Source: Pleurotus djamor (Eukaryota; Basidiomycota; Agaricomycetes; Agaricales; Pleurotaceae). From it: a stretch of DNA of 64,000 bases. The notes beneath the pieces are model-generated. The model was not told where the DNA came from and did no database searches. It saw only the letters and a list, made by a program, of their open reading frames with translations. Below are positions 47,960 to 60,676 of this stretch, piece after piece. A program made the translations under genes and the position numbers. Within the stretch, counting starts at the first letter, position 1. Each line of letters opens with the position of its first letter. The stretch is taken from the NCBI GenBank assembly GCA_029747585.1, contig JAPEVF010000163.1, positions 21,115-85,114 of the forward strand. Reading direction: 5' to 3'.

Positions 47960-49089
47960 ATGGCCAAGGCATCCACAAAATCTCTAAAAGCTGCTCTCAA
48001 ATCGCAGCAGTCACGGTTCAAGGCCAAAGACAAACAGGCTCATGCGCTTCAGGCTGCGGAGCAAAAAGGAAAAAGAAAATCACGAAAGGGGGCTCAGGCT
48101 TCTAAAAACCATGCAAATCCCGAGCTTAACGATAAGTCGGTTGACAGGAAGGGGAAGGGAAAAGCAACACCATCGACAACTACTCGAAAAGTAACTATAC
48201 CGTTCTTGCCTACGGATACTATCCTACTTGTCGGTGAAGGCAACTTTTCGTATGCTCATGCCCTCGTCCACGATCCTCCTCGCGAATTGGAACATCTCCC
48301 TCCAAATAACGTCACCGCGACGGCTTACGACACGGAGGTGGATTGCTACTCGAAGTACCCAGAAGCAGAGGCCATCGTGTGTCGTCTGCGGGAGAAAGGT
48401 GTTCACGTTTTATTTGGAGTGGATGCTACACGGCTTGATCGTTGTGCACCTTTGAAAGGGAAGAATTTTGATAAGATTGTCTGGAACTTCCCCCATGCTG
48501 GTTGGTCCCCCTTGCCCTCCCTGGTTGATTTCGCTAAATATCGAATAGGTAAGGGCATAACCGACCAGGATCGCAATATTCTGTCAAACCAACTTCTTGT
48601 GCTCGGCTTTCTGCGATCAGCGAGTAAAGCACTCGTGAATGGACCCCCTCCTGCAATACTATCCAAGAAGAAACGCTCTTCGGATGACGATGACGACGAC
48701 GACGATTCGTCACTCCCAGTCAATAGCAGTGAAGGAGGCGTGGATATTCAGATGAAGACGCGGAGTCGAGGCTCTGTCCTCATCACACTACGGAATGTAT
48801 CTCCGTACACGCTTTGGTAAGTCTGTTCCACCGCATCATGAGCCATGCTTAGCGTTCTGAACCGCCTTAACATTGCAGGGACATTCCTCGACTGGCAAAG
48901 AACCCTCCGCCACCTCAAGGGAGCACACCACCTAACCCTCATTACATTATCCTGAGATCGTTTGTCTTTAATCGAAGTTCTTGGAAGGGATACGAGCATC
49001 GCATGACCAAAGGAGAGCGTGCGCATGGTGCAGGAACCACGGGTACTGGTGGCGAAGATAGAACTTGGGAATTTTGTCTTCGCGATTGA
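47960..49089 (+). CDS. BMT5: 25S rRNA uridine-N3 methyltransferase, Bmt5-like
   Basis: A Rossmann-fold SAM-dependent methyltransferase; yeast Bmt5 makes m3U in 25S rRNA in the nucleolus. ATG 47960 begins MAKASTKSLKAALKSQ; a Lys-rich nucleolar-type N-terminus follows. The SAM motif is LLVGEGNFSYAHAL, then TAYDTEV and KNFDKIVWNFPHAG with a phase-1 intron after the Ala. The next part is ITDQDRNILSNQLL. An Asp-rich insert (eight Asp) precedes GSVLITLRNVSPYTLW, then a second intron and RSFVFNRSSWKGYEHRMTKG. Stop TGA 49087-49089. The frame is open further upstream but no good start lies there. Confidence 0.85.
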
Positions 49090-49195
49090 ACCACTTATTT
49101 ACTGCCAATTTACAACAATGATCGGGTGCGAAAACTGTTTAGCGCTCGTCATGAAATAGCAAGCGCTTGTTCGTCCATGTGACCGCTTCCATTCA

Positions 49196-50044
49196 ATGCT
49201 CTCGCTCTCGCAGTCTGGCTGCCGCTGTCCGTCGTTTACCCGCCTCCAGCTGCGGACGTATGCCGTCTCCGTGAAACCAGCCAAAGTCCTCGAAGGCAAG
49301 CGCCTCCCTCGCGCTTTCAAAGACAAAAAAGCCTTCCAATACAACTGGTACACCCGAATCCTGCAAACCACCGAAACTTCCCCCCTCATCTTCCTCCAAC
49401 ACAACGAATTCTCCGCGCAGCGTCTCGTAAAACTGCGAAATGACATTGCTGCAGCGACAAAGACGCGTTCAGCGTTGACCTCACCGAACCCGGTCGAATT
49501 TAACCCAACCATCACCGTGATTCGGTCAAGTATCTTCGGAGCTGCTTTGCGCGACTATCCAGGCCTCGATCTCGCCGCAGTCGACAAAATGACAGACAAA
49601 GTCAAAGGAGGCATGGCAGTCCTCTCTCTACCCACTTTCGACCCACCAAAACTCAGTGCTATCCTCCGTGCACTCGACCGAAATTTCCCGCCGCGAAAAC
49701 CGAAAACGGATGATGAGCTGAAAAAGGAGTTGGAGGAGAAGAATGCGGATCCTGTTACGCCGGGGAGGAGGATGAAGAAACAGCGTGCTATATTGCACCC
49801 CGAGTTGAAGGTTGTGGGTGCCATTATTGACGGGAAGGTGTTCTTCTCGGAGGGCGTTCGGGATGTGTCCAAACTACCGACACTGGAAACTCTACGGGCA
49901 CAGATTGTAGGATTGCTCAGCGCACCGGGTATGCAGTTGGCAGCGGTCTTGAGTGAGGCGAGCGGAGGCAGGCTGGCGAGGACACTGGAGGGCTTGAAGA
50001 AGGGACTTGAAGACGCCAACACCACGGAGACCGACGCACCTTGA
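49196..50044 (+). CDS. MRPL11: Mitochondrial large-subunit ribosomal protein uL10m
   Basis: An intronless 282-residue frame from ATG 49196. The N-terminus MLSLSQSGCRCPSFTRLQLRTYAVSV is Arg/Ser-rich without acids, a mitochondrial presequence. The uL10 fold follows: KAFQYNWYTRILQTTETSPLIFL, LVKLRNDIAAA, TVIRSSIFGAAL, GGMAVLSLPTFDPPKLSAIL, then the fungal-type insert DELKKELEEKNAD and VVGAIIDGKVFFSEGVRDVSKL. uL10 forms the base of the ribosomal stalk. Rare among these neighbours in having no intron. Confidence 0.82.
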   Translation: MLSLSQSGCRCPSFTRLQLRTYAVSVKPAKVLEGKRLPRAFKDKKAFQYNWYTRILQTTETSPLIFLQHNEFSAQRLVKLRNDIAAATKTRSALTSPNPVEFNPTITVIRSSIFGAALRDYPGLDLAAVDKMTDKVKGGMAVLSLPTFDPPKLSAILRALDRNFPPRKPKTDDELKKELEEKNADPVTPGRRMKKQRAILHPELKVVGAIIDGKVFFSEGVRDVSKLPTLETLRAQIVGLLSAPGMQLAAVLSEASGGRLARTLEGLKKGLEDANTTETDAP

Positions 50045-50388
50045 TCTATCCTTAGCTAGAGCTCTCTTTATTCATATACGTACACACCGTGTAGGAATCA
50101 GCTTCTATGCGTTTTATATCTAGGCCGAATACAGCACAACATAAAGCTCAAATATCTAAGTACACTAGGTAATTTGTAAGTAAAGCTTCTATGAGAAAGC
50201 GTCTTCGTATCAGTTGAGTGGGGAAATGAATGCCCGAGAGAGACAAAAACGAATGGGAAAGATGAATTAGCAATGGATAAACAAGGGATTAAATGACGAA
50301 AACGAGGATCCATCGACGAGGCCGCGGAAGGCGCAGAAAAGGAAAATTGCATTCAACCACGTCTTGGGGCAGATGGGGAAGACAGAGT
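50045..50388. other. Convergent 3' flanks of uL10m and COQ1
   Basis: About 340 AT-leaning bases between two convergent stop codons. No other signal is seen. Confidence 0.45.
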
Positions 50389-52006
50389 TCAGCGTACGCG
50401 CTTTACGACGCGGTGGGTCAAGTCCTCCAAAGCACATTTCGCGTCGCTTTCAGGCAGAAGTTGAAGTACTTCGCGAGCTTTGTCGGCGTATTCCATCGCG
50501 AGATCGCGTGTACGCTGCACACCAGCAGAACGGCGAACGAGGTCACGAGCCTGGGGAAAAGGTATTACTTAGTTGAACTGGGAGAATAAGATGAAATGGG
50601 ACGAACAAGTTCGACATCACCCTCTTCCTTGAACTTGCGGCTGATGAGGGGACCCATTTCTGGGTATTCTTCCCATGCATAAAGGGCGGGTCCGGTAGCG
50701 AGACCTAATTGGAGGTCAGCGCCGCCAGGTTTACCCATTGCGCTCTCGGCGGACGCGTAGTCAAGTACATCATCGACAAGCTAAGAGTACGTGGTGAGCA
50801 CGGTGATATGAGGCCAGTTACAACGGGAAATACACGAACCTGGAACGCGATACCGATGTTACGACCATAAGCATACGCAATTTCCTTCCAAACCTCGCCT
50901 TCTTTGCAGCCTCCGAGCACCACCGCCGCTCGCGCTCCCTTGGCCATCAAACTTGCAGTCTTCATATAAGATTTCTTCAAGTAGACACCCCAGGCTTCAC
51001 GACCCACATCCTCCTTCGTCGATGAAACATCTACCTCACGCTCTGAATTGGCCTTGATCACTTCCCGCAATTGTAATATTTCCCCTTCAACGAGGTTGGC
51101 AATCACACTTGCGATCAACTCGACGACTTCGTTGTCCCCCAGACGCGACAATGCAGCGGAAGCACGTCCCAAAAGGAAGTCCCCGCCCAAGACAGTGAGT
51201 TTATTGCCAAATGCCGCCGGGGCAGATGCTGCGCCTCGTCGGAGGGGTGACTTGTCGATGACATCATCATGAAGCAGCGACGCAACATGAATCATCTCGA
51301 CAATTTGTGCCAATCGTAGTTGCGTTGGTAACAGCGTTAGATTTTGTAGCAGCGAAGGTGTCGAGGAGGGGGAAGAAGAAACGAAGTCAGAGGGAAGTTG
51401 AATGCGGGATGGATGGGCTTGCGGAGGACGTAGTTCGAAGACGGAATCGAAACTTCTCGTGTGGTCGGGCATGTTAGGATTCCAGTCGTTCAACACGTCT
51501 GGTCTCGATAATGGTTGGTCCAGCTCCTCACCACGTCCCCCAGCACCCTCACATTCCGCCGCCCACCGTTTTGCTTCCCATCCCATACCAAGGCCATTCG
51601 TCGCCGCGGAAAACAAGAGCACGAGTAAAGGCCGCAACTGCTTCGAAGGATGCAAGAAGTAATATTGTGCAATCTCTGTAAGACTAGGGTGTGCAGACCC
51701 CATTAGCCCGAGGAGGTTATTCCGAAGAACGGTGAGCTGTGGTGATAGAAGGGTGTACGGATCGACCAGTTTCGTCCGAGTAAGTGCATCCTGTGCAGCT
51801 GGCTTGTACACTGTACCCGACGACGACGAAGCAGTCGAAGAAGATGATGCGGATGGAGGGGAAGGAGGAAGGGGGACTTTTGTGTGCTCGACTTTCTGAG
51901 CGAGACTGTTATATTTTCGGGCCAGAACCGTATGTTGCTTTGGACGCGTGACCGACCCAACCTCGAGTTGGATCCTGCGCGCACTGGAAAGCCGACATCG
52001 CCGCAT
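50389..52006 (-). CDS. COQ1: Trans-polyprenyl diphosphate synthase (ubiquinone side chain)
   Basis: Makes the long prenyl tail of ubiquinone in mitochondria. ATG 52006 opens MRRCRLSSARRIQLEVGSVTR, a presequence. Motifs: the KQLRP substrate motif, the first aspartate-rich motif LLHDDVIDKSPLRRG (FARM), GGDFLLGRA, ANLVEGEILQL, and after an intron the second aspartate-rich motif LVDDVLDYAS (SARM, about 50,765). Then LQLGLATGPALYAWEEYPEM, another intron, and the tail HRVVKRVR with TGA at 50391-50389. Both DDxxD motifs are intact. Ser-rich inserts (about residues 45-65 and 165-200) lengthen it relative to bacterial enzymes. Confidence 0.9.
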
Positions 52007-52384
52007 TTATTGAACGGGAAAAAGAGCACGAAGAGGAAGAGTGAGTGTAAGGGTCCTTGCTCGCTGTTCCGCGCGGCGACGAAAAGCCTAAGTGTCGGTG
52101 TGGAAGCGAAATTAGATTCGAGGCGCGACGTCACGATATTTCCCGGGAATATTACTCAGTACTTACTGGTCCTGATCGCACGGGAATTCTCAACACTCCT
52201 CAACCATCGGGCAAAATTTGAAGGAAAAGGATCGCATTCATCATGGCAGCTCAAATACTTAAATGATACGCTACTTTGAAAATGTAATGCAAAAGTAAAT
52301 ACGATGTGACCCAAAAAACCATTACAACAGCGGGAGAGCTCCCTCGCAAGTGTAAATACACTCATTTTGATTCGTGGAATGCGT
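52007..52384. other. Intergenic between COQ1 and calnexin
   Basis: About 380 bases containing the COQ1 promoter and the 3' flank of calnexin. Nothing else is seen. Confidence 0.45.
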
Positions 52385-54465
52385 TTACTTGGCAGCAGCA
52401 CCCGTACGCTTCTTGACGGAGCTCTCATCCTTCTTGTCACCTCCGGCGGGGGCAACAGGTGTTGAGTCAACCTTCTTCTTGTCATCGGGGGTAACAGCGT
52501 CGGTCTTCTTGGAAGACTACGCAGGAATAAGGTTAGTACAGAATACACGAGCACTGGGTTGAAGTAACGAACCTTGGTGACAGGCTTCTGTTGAGAACCA
52601 ATGAGACCGAAGGTAGCACCGATCATGCCAAAGAGAGTGAAGAGAGCGACAGCCAAAGCAGCGCCAGTCTCAGGGTGGGTCTTGAAGGCCAACAAAGGAT
52701 CGAGTTTGGCTTGGTCGACGAAGGTAAGGACCTTGGAGCGGATGAAAGTGACGGGGTCTTCCTTGAAGGAAGGAGTCTCATCCTCATCTTCCTCCTCCAT
52801 GTCCTTCTTGTCCTTGGCGGTCTCGAGGTCCTTCTTAACATCGAAGGTCGCTGCGGCGAGAGCCTTGGCGTCCTCGACGGAGTGTCCAACGTAGATGTTG
52901 TCGAAGAGGATGTCCTCAGTCATGGTCCAGAGTTCGATACCAACACCACCCTATGCAATGGGGTGAGTGATCATTCAAGGTCAAAAGACGAAACAAACTG
53001 ACAATCTTGTTGAGGCTCTTGACTGGCGTAAGGTCCTCGAAGTAGTTGGGATTGGGGACCTTGGCCGGGGCCCATTCACCCTTGTAGGCTGGGTTGTCGA
53101 TCATGGGGGCGTACCATTTACCCTTGTAAGCGGGGTTGGCTTTGTATGGGCTACATTCAATGTCAGAAACGATTCACTAAAACCAGTGAAAAGAGCCTCA
53201 CCGTTTCCATTCACCACAGCCAGGAGCCTCAGCGCACTTAGGGTTGGGAACAGTGGGGGCAATCCAGTCACCGTCTTCCTCATCATCCCATTCATCAGGC
53301 TTCTGAGCGTCTATCCAATTATGAGCAAGCGACCCAAAACTCAGCAAGGGTTCACATACCAGGATCGGGGATCGAGAGAGGCTCATCGACGAGCCAACCT
53401 TCAGGTTGAGTGGCTTCCTCATCGAGGATTTCGTAAGGAGCATCTTCGTCCCAGTCCTCAGGCTAAGGATGACATCAGACCCTCTGAGAGGAAAGAAAAA
53501 TTCAATCCAAAATACCTTCTTGGCTTCGGGATCAGCAATCTTCTGCTCGTCAACCCAGTCGGCAGGCTTCTTGTCTTCGGGGTCATCAATCTCCTTGGGA
53601 GGGTTGACAGCGGGGTCGAAGTCCTCAAGAAGGCTACCTGAGCTAAGGCTCTCGCCGTCAATGGAAACGGAGTACGTGTCATTGGGACTATTACAGAACT
53701 GTGAGATAGCGATACTGCGACACGTACAATGACACTTACTGGATGACGAGGGTGTAGAGTTTGGTGTTCTTCTCGATTGATGGACGGGGAGCGCTCTTGA
53801 GGTGCTTCTCTTCGAATTCACCAGTCTTGGGGTTCTTGTGACGGAAGATGAAGTGCACCTACGGGGAAAAGAGAGTCAATCATGGTGAATCAACTGAACA
53901 AGAAAACAAATTACCTTGGTGCCAGGGCAAGTCAAATCAGGACCGAACATAACCACCCAAGGTGTCGTGTCCGAGAATTCTTTGCCGCTGGTCTGGAAGC
54001 CGTCCTCCAGAAGCTTGAGGTAACCACCACCACAGTTACCACCCTTCTGGTATTTGACTTCGTACTGAACGACGAGGGGTTGAGTCTTGAAGTCAATGGG
54101 GGCTTTGAATGGTGCAGAGATAGCGTGGTGAGCGGCTTTGGTCTTGGCTACAAGACCTTTGTCGCCTTCAATGGACGAGGGGTCGGCGTCCTCAACCTCC
54201 CATTTGCCAACATAACTCCAAGTTTCACCACCGGAAGCGGTCTTCTTGGTAGCTTCCGAGGGTGTCCATCGTTCCGACCAGTCGTCAGTGAATTGTTCGA
54301 GGAAGGGGGCCTTGATGGCGGCAGGCTGCGGTCATAGAGGTTAAGCTACGTGGGAGTCAAGGGACACGTCGGCGAACTTACAGTGAAGGTGGGTTTGGGT
54401 TGGTCGTCTGCGAGCGCGCCAGTGGCGGCGGCAGCGAGGAAGACGGAGAGCGCTACGCTTCGCAT
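52385..54465 (-). CDS. CNX1: Calnexin, ER lectin chaperone
   Basis: A type I ER membrane chaperone for monoglucosylated glycoproteins. Signal peptide [19 protein letters not shown] (ATG 54465). The lectin domain includes [26 protein letters not shown] and [20 protein letters not shown]. The P-domain has four KPxDWDxxxxI-type repeats ([47 protein letters not shown]) and then four G-W type repeats ([29 protein letters not shown]). [22 protein letters not shown] closes the lectin fold. A membrane helix [20 protein letters not shown] and a Lys-rich cytosolic tail ending KKRTGAAAK follow (TAA 52387-52385). Eight or so introns. Complete and ordinary. Confidence 0.93.
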
Positions 54466-54959
54466 GATGAGTACGAAGGGCCTGACGATGAGGAAGCAAT
54501 AAAGTAGAGAGGGAAAAGAGGGAGCGGATTCAAAAGGTGAAGAAGTGGGACCCGCTCCTGGGCGATTGACTAAATACTCGTGGCCAAGTCACAATGCCAC
54601 GTATGCTTTTCTCGCAATTGCCATTCCCACGGTTACAAAACGCCTTCCCCTTGATAATTGACTTTCAAACTGTAGTCCATCGCAAAATCCAAGCGTGCCT
54701 CAGTTGCCTCTGCGCATGCCATCGATCATGGTTCATTCCAGTGCACTTGGAGAGAGCTTGCATAACCACATCTTTGCTAACGACGAGCCCGAACTCAACT
54801 TGAACGACTTTCCCATGAGAAGCGTACAACCAGGTGGGTCTGCCAGAGTCGGCAAGTAGGATGCTGTTACTAGCTAATCAACCTCAATGTTCGGTCGCAC
54901 GAGGGTGAATATCATCATTCATTAGTACAGGAGCAATCTACAACTACAACAAATTCAAC
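54466..54959. other. Intergenic between calnexin and SNU114
   Basis: About 490 bases. Contains the calnexin promoter and the 3' flank of SNU114. No gene is seen. Confidence 0.45.
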
Positions 54960-57900
54960 TCAACCCAATAGATCTGCGTGACCGGAAGCAGAGAGAGCGA
55001 GCTGCACAACACAGGTGGTGAGCCCAATGACAGACATGATGAGAGTAAGGGATACGCACGACAAACTCATCATCCAGGTATTTGGAGACCGCGATTTGAT
55101 CACCCAAACCTTTGCGACGACGCGTCTTGAGGACCAGGTCACGAGCAAGAGCTTGTCCAGAGGCAGGCTCTAGTGGACGCAACTTTATACTGGTGTCCGT
55201 CGGGTCGCCTAGACAAAAATAGGTTATCGCTATCCACGCGAATACATCAAATAACGTCAACTCACCAGGAACAACAGACCAATGATCGAAGACCTGTAAG
55301 CAAAAGGCCTGGCCTTGCGTCGCCGTTCTCAGGTCGGTCTCAAAGCCATTCGCGTCAATGACAGGAATGAGAGCCTTGACGGTATACAACGGTGAACCCG
55401 CCTTCGGAATATCCTGCGTCACATGGCCACGACGACGCGCCAGGACCGTGTAAACTGCCGATATGCAGTCTGCCGGAGCCTGAACTTCGACATAATATAT
55501 GGGTTCCATCAACCTCGGTGTAGCCTTATAAATAACACGTCAGCTAGCCATTCCACGTATCCCACAAATCGCCCTGAGGGACAGAATTCTCACCATCAAG
55601 AATGACGAGTAGCATACGCAACGGGCGGTCGGAACAATCTGCCCGCCACCCCGGAAAATCGGCTCTTGGGCTAGGCTGGCATCCAGTAACCGGAATTTAA
55701 CGTTTCGCATGGCTATATAAGTTGTGTTCGAACTTAATGAGCAGGGTTCCAGGGGAAAAGCCAACTCACGTTCATCACACAATGGTCCTTCACGAGCACC
55801 CCACTGGAATCCCTGTCTAATGTGTTCCTTGACCGTACCAAGGAGTTTTTTGTCGATCTGAAAATGACGTCAGTCAATCGGCAAGCAATGAGGGGCGTTG
55901 ACGTGCCTGAGACGGAAGCGTGTCGTCCAAAAGGATGTTAGGCCCATTTTCATCAGGTCCAAATGCCCATATTGAACGGGAGGCAAGCAAGTCCCACTGA
56001 TACTTTTCTTGGAAGAAGCCGCCTCGCTCCTTCGGCGTCATGCGCATTGTTACACGGCCACGCTCAAGGTCTTCAGCGATGCCCCGTTCGAGTGGTTCAG
56101 CTATCATCGTGATGCGGTTCCTGATGGGTTCGTCAGTACCACTTATGATTTATATGTTAAAACACTTTACTTCTTGTTAGGAGTGTCGGCGTAGCATTTG
56201 AGGGCGCTGGTTTCTAGGACAGTTTCGCAGAATTTGGTGACCGGATCGGAAATCTTGATCTCAATCTCAGAGAAGAGTCGGCGAAGATCGTGCATTACAC
56301 AGTCCAGGTAGAGTTCTCCAGTCCCAATGACAATGTGTTCGCCACTCTCCTCGACTTTTGTTGATACGAGGGGGTATGACTTGTTGATACTCCGGAGACC
56401 GGAAAGCATTTTGGGGAGTTCGGATGGCTGGATGGGCTCGATGGCAACTTTGAGGACGGATTCAGTCATATGTTTGATGGGTCTGAAGATGTGTAGGTCT
56501 TCGTCGATGTCCACGGAAGCAAGTGTAGCCGTCTTCGATATCGACGCGTCCACTCCACCAAGTAGCACCAAGTTGCCAGGACCGACTTCGTCTGCCGGTA
56601 TAAAGTACCTATGAAGGTGGTAAGTTATGCTTTATTGATGCATGCTACTGTTGATTCACACACCTTGATTCCCCAATCCAGATATCATCCACCACAGCTT
56701 TCATCATATCCTCCTCATCCTCGGGTGAATAACCCTCCCCAAGGACTTTGATGTCCATGCCCTTGCGAACGGTGCCACTGAGGATACGACCAAAGGCTCG
56801 GAATGACTGGGCGTCCGTAGTATGGTAGAGCTTCGCTACATGTATCATCACAGGGCCTTCAGCCGAACATGCCTTCATCGAAGCAGCCAAGTCCGAGGTC
56901 TGAGGACCGGTATACGTGCCCTCGATCTGTATACAGCGAGAAAACTTTAGCGTAGAACGGCGCCGACGTTTGGAACATTACCTTCGCGGAAGCAGCGGCT
57001 ACGGGTGAAGGAATGTGCTCAACGATCATGTCCACTAACCCGGTCGCAGGACCAAAGAATTGCCCCAGAATCACCTTCAGTAACGGCCGGACATCCATCT
57101 TATACATAACAGGTTTAAGTTGAATGCCGAGACTTCCCAAGGTTTCTTTGAGCTCTTCAGTCTCCTCGCTCAGAACGTGGCTATAGAGCTTGTAGAGAGG
57201 CTCGACAATGAATTGGACGAACGTTCGATTGTGTTCCGGGTCGGCTTGCTTGCGAGTGAATTTACGGGTCTCGTTGTTGAAGTAGATGTCACCCCAAAGG
57301 CGGTCAGCGAAGGACTTCACATCAAGAGGGCCTGTTATAACTGAATAGAATATCATTCATAAGGACGAAAGACATACCGTATGCATCGGCGTACATTTGA
57401 GCAAACGACCGAAGAGTAAAGCACCAGCCCATATCGGTACTCGCGAAGGCGACATTGCCATTTTCGGGGCTGAGTCGGAGGTCTGAGTCCGGGTTGATGG
57501 AGCTAGAAAGCGACGCGCGATGAGAGTGCGATACATAAGGAAGATGTATGCCGAAAGCTACCTGATAAAAGAATTGACTTCTTCTATCGTGTGTTTGATC
57601 TTGTAGTACGCGTCGGCGGGTTTTATACGCAATTCCAAGATGAGACGGTCGATCTTGTTGACGACTAGAGTAATTCTGGTCCCTTCTTGTAGGGCATGAC
57701 GAATGATCGCTTCAGTCCCAACCATAAGCTATACCATTGCATTAGGGCGAAAGTCACAAAAAGGACGCGATTGCTTACCCCTTCTACCACATCCACCACC
57801 AACAGTATCCCATCCGTTAATCTTATGGCTGATGCAACCTCATCCACAAAATTGACGTGTCCGGGAGTGTCAATCAAGTGCACCAAGTGTGACTTTCCAG

Positions 57901-58627
57901 CGGTCGTAGCGAGGACCAGAGACATAGGAGTCGATTTTATTGAAATCTCGCGTGCACGGGATAGGATGTGTGTGTCCGTGTATCGTAGCTGTGCCCAATG
58001 TTCAGGTAAGGACAGTATAAAGCAAGGCTTTGGACGAACCGGTTTATCTGAGTCCCATACGAGCTTATGCGTCTCAAAAACGAGCATATCCAGGAGTGCG
58101 GTCTTTCCGTGATGTAAATGCCCCACAACAGCAACGTTTCGAATCATCTCGGGGAATGCTGTCATGTTCAACAGAAAACCTTTGTCGAAACGCGTCTCGG
58201 GCATATCTTTCTCCTCCACGGTCCATTTCCGCACTTTTACTGGGGCGATGATGGGTTCCGACAGTGGTTGCGCGTCTTCTTCCTGCACAAGGGTCTCGAC
58301 ATCGGCCCCGTAGACATCCTGCGCCGAAGGATAGTACTGTTTGTCTTCATGCAGAATTACGGCGTTATGTACAGGTTCTAAGTCATTCGCCTGTATTCAA
58401 CGCGATGAGAAGCTCCAAGTACGTCTTGAGTACGCACCATCAATTTCCATCAGTGCGCCCTGCTCTGCAGATGGCATTGGTACATCGTCATCATAACCTT
58501 CTAAAGGTGCTGCTGACTGAGAAGGTTGTGGGACGAAGTCATTTTGAGGTACCTCGTCCTCGTCGTCTGAGTCCAAGTCTGCTCCAATATAGTTCCCAAA
58601 TTCGTCATAGTCTTCGATGGACGCCAT
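54960..58627 (-). CDS. SNU114: U5 snRNP GTPase Snu114/EFTUD2
   Basis: An EF-2-like GTPase that controls Brr2 during spliceosome activation. ATG 58627 opens [21 protein letters not shown], the acidic N-terminus typical of the family. The G1 loop is GHLHHGKT, G3 is DTPGH with the HVNFVDEV stretch, and G4 is [12 protein letters not shown], split by an intron. EF-2 domain II ([14 protein letters not shown]) and domains III-V follow. The C-terminus has [21 protein letters not shown], then a short last exon [13 protein letters not shown] with TGA at 54962-54960. About 11 introns. Divergent from prefoldin subunit 1 with about 300 bases between starts. Confidence 0.92.
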
Positions 58628-58931
58628 TTACACGGTTTGGTGAGGATTTGGGGATGGGGGACGTGATGGCGGGACTGTGGTGTTGAAGTTTGATTTTTCG
58701 AGGATATGTATTTTTGGAGCTGACCGTGGGCGTTGCCTATTGACTGTGGGAAGCTGAACTGCTGAGAAAGCAAAAGTCGAGCACGATCACTCAGGCTCGC
58801 AGCGTACCGTTCTTCGTCGATTCTCCATAAACTTGTATGATAGTCATACCTATCTCTCAGACCGATCCCAAGTGTAATTGATGTCTTCCCTGGTAGCGTG
58901 TCGGACGTGTTAAATTCCCATTGAGATCGCC
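58628..58931. promoter_or_regulatory. Shared divergent promoter, SNU114/PFD1
   Basis: 304 bases between two divergent ATGs with no coding sequence, so both promoters must lie here. No TATA box is evident. Confidence 0.5.
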
Positions 58932-59507
58932 ATGAGTGCCCTACCTGACGACACACTTCGCAAGGTAGAATGCCTTTTTGCAAACGTATCTCGTATGTGC
59001 GCTACTCACCAGTGCGCACCTAGATACTCCTTCGAATACAGCAAACCGCAGTCCAATCTCAGCGTGCTCTCAATGTCTCGCGACAACAGATTGCAGCCAA
59101 AGAAAGAGAGCGCCGAATCTTGCAGCTGACCATCGATGAAATCAGCCGCATGGAGAACGACGTCAATCTTTATAAGGGAGTTGGAAAAATGTGCGTTCGT
59201 CGAGACGGTCTGGTGATTTACTCCAACTCCTTTCAAGGTTCATGATGGAACCGCGTCCGACCATGGAGAAAGATCTCAAAACGCAAGAGAAGGAACTGAC
59301 CGATGACATCAACAGTCTTTTGAAAAAGGTAGATAATTTTGCAGACTTACGTCGCGCGCATCTCACTATGCTCTCAGTCTAAATACCTAGAAAAGCAATT
59401 TAACGACGCCCAAGGGCAGCTCCGTGACATTGTACGTGGTCACCTTCAACTGTAGGTCTACAAGTCCTAACTACGATGTTTAGTTCCAGCACGCGCCCAA
59501 GCAATAG
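58932..59507 (+). CDS. PFD1: Prefoldin subunit 1
   Basis: A beta-type subunit of the prefoldin hexamer, which passes unfolded actin and tubulin to the CCT chaperonin. ATG 58932 gives MSALPDDTLRK, then an intron. Next comes the coiled coil TAVQSQRALNVSRQQIAAKE with RRILQLTIDEI. The beta-hairpin part NLYKGVGKM|FMMEPR has an intron inside the Met codon. A second coiled coil (KDLKTQEKELTDDINSLLKK, SKYLEKQFNDAQGQLRDI) and the last exon FQHAPKQ follow (TAG 59505-59507). The total of about 116 residues fits the family; a few residues may be missing where exons 1 and 2 join. Confidence 0.88.
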
Positions 59508-59660
59508 GCCTCGGGTTTGTCGCAGACTCAGGACAGCCACGTTTTGACATACAATTGAGACCCGTCGCATACCATGTACCAGAGCCTTGGACAGGCCGTA
59601 ATTCTGTTATGCTTGTAGCCGCCAGACCCATATACCCATTGCTGAACTGGGCTATCGCAG

Positions 59661-60491
59661 TTAGAAATACAAACTCGCAGCGAAAACAACTGGATGAGAA
59701 CGTTAGTCTAGCGGCTCTAATCAAGAGAGGGGTGCACATCGACTCACTATCCCTCTTAATCTTGATCTGAGCATCTTCCATCTTCTTGAAAAGTTCTGCG
59801 TCACCGATGACTCTGGCGGCGTCTCGAACCTCTCGACATGTTTCATCCAAACGAGTGATCACCCGCACAATGGTTCCTTCCGGTACATCTGTTAGCGCGG
59901 TGATCTGTTCGAAGGGCTAAAACGTAATTAGATCTCAATACCAATAGGATCGGGTAACGAGCAGGGAGATTGGATATTCGAACGAAAAACCTTACCATCC
60001 CTTTTGCCCATTCATAGACGACTTCCATCAGGCCAAATTTCAATTCGTTCTGGAACTCCTCCGTAGCAACTTTATGAAGATCGTTGACCCTAGCAACTCG
60101 CTCTCTTATCGCTACCACCGCATCTCGGCCTTCTTGGAGTTTAGTGGGGATCACAGGCTCAACGTCGGTTTTCTCCTGGAACACGAACGAAGATAAGAGC
60201 GCCACAACTTCCTCCGGCTCATACGCAGCCAGTGTATTCTCAAGGATCAATTCCGTGAGCACCAACTCGCTAGTGGAGTTGATCTAAGCTCAATCAGACA
60301 AAATGACCGTTGATTGGACGGTCAACACTTACCTCACATGCAACCCTGCCCTTCAATAGGACCGTGGAGTTCTCATCAATGAACTTGAGTTCTTTGAGCA
60401 CGGCGATCCTCTGCTCGTAATCAGGGATGAGCTCAAGGTTCTGCTCTGATATCGCAAGTTTCAGGTTGGCAATGTTCGCTCGCAGGGCTTT
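59661..60491 (-). CDS. SKI2: Ski2-like RNA helicase, C-terminal part only
   Basis: Only the last part (DSHCT domain) of the Ski2 helicase of the SKI complex, which feeds mRNA to the exosome. Reading leftward: [34 protein letters not shown], then after a GTAAGT intron [19 protein letters not shown]. Then [36 protein letters not shown], another intron, [38 protein letters not shown], and the final exon VFAASLYF with TAA at 59663-59661. This is the normal Ski2 end. The helicase core and N-terminus should lie to the right, but at about 60,540 the sequence turns into N-rich text and then TOR. The gene is thus cut by a misjoin or deletion. Confidence 0.82.
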
Positions 60492-60539
60492 CTCAACGTG
60501 TATAACTGCGTACTAAGCAGCATAAGGAAGGTTCTTGAA

Positions 60540-60630
60540 TAGACGATTNGTCGAACNTACATNGTCCANGNNGNCCTCACACNAGCACACATGCTTTGCT
60601 CTCCGAGAGACNTTGATCTGAGCNGTCCCG
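60540..60630. other. N-rich low-quality junction between Ski2 and TOR fragments
   Basis: About ten Ns in 90 bases. Left of it is a C-terminal Ski2 fragment on the minus strand, right of it a C-terminal TOR fragment on the plus strand. Neither has its N-terminal part, so the join is suspect. Confidence 0.7.
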
Positions 60631-60676
60631 TTCTTTGTACTCGTCCATCCTTGGCCGTCAACTGACGGTTCACTAG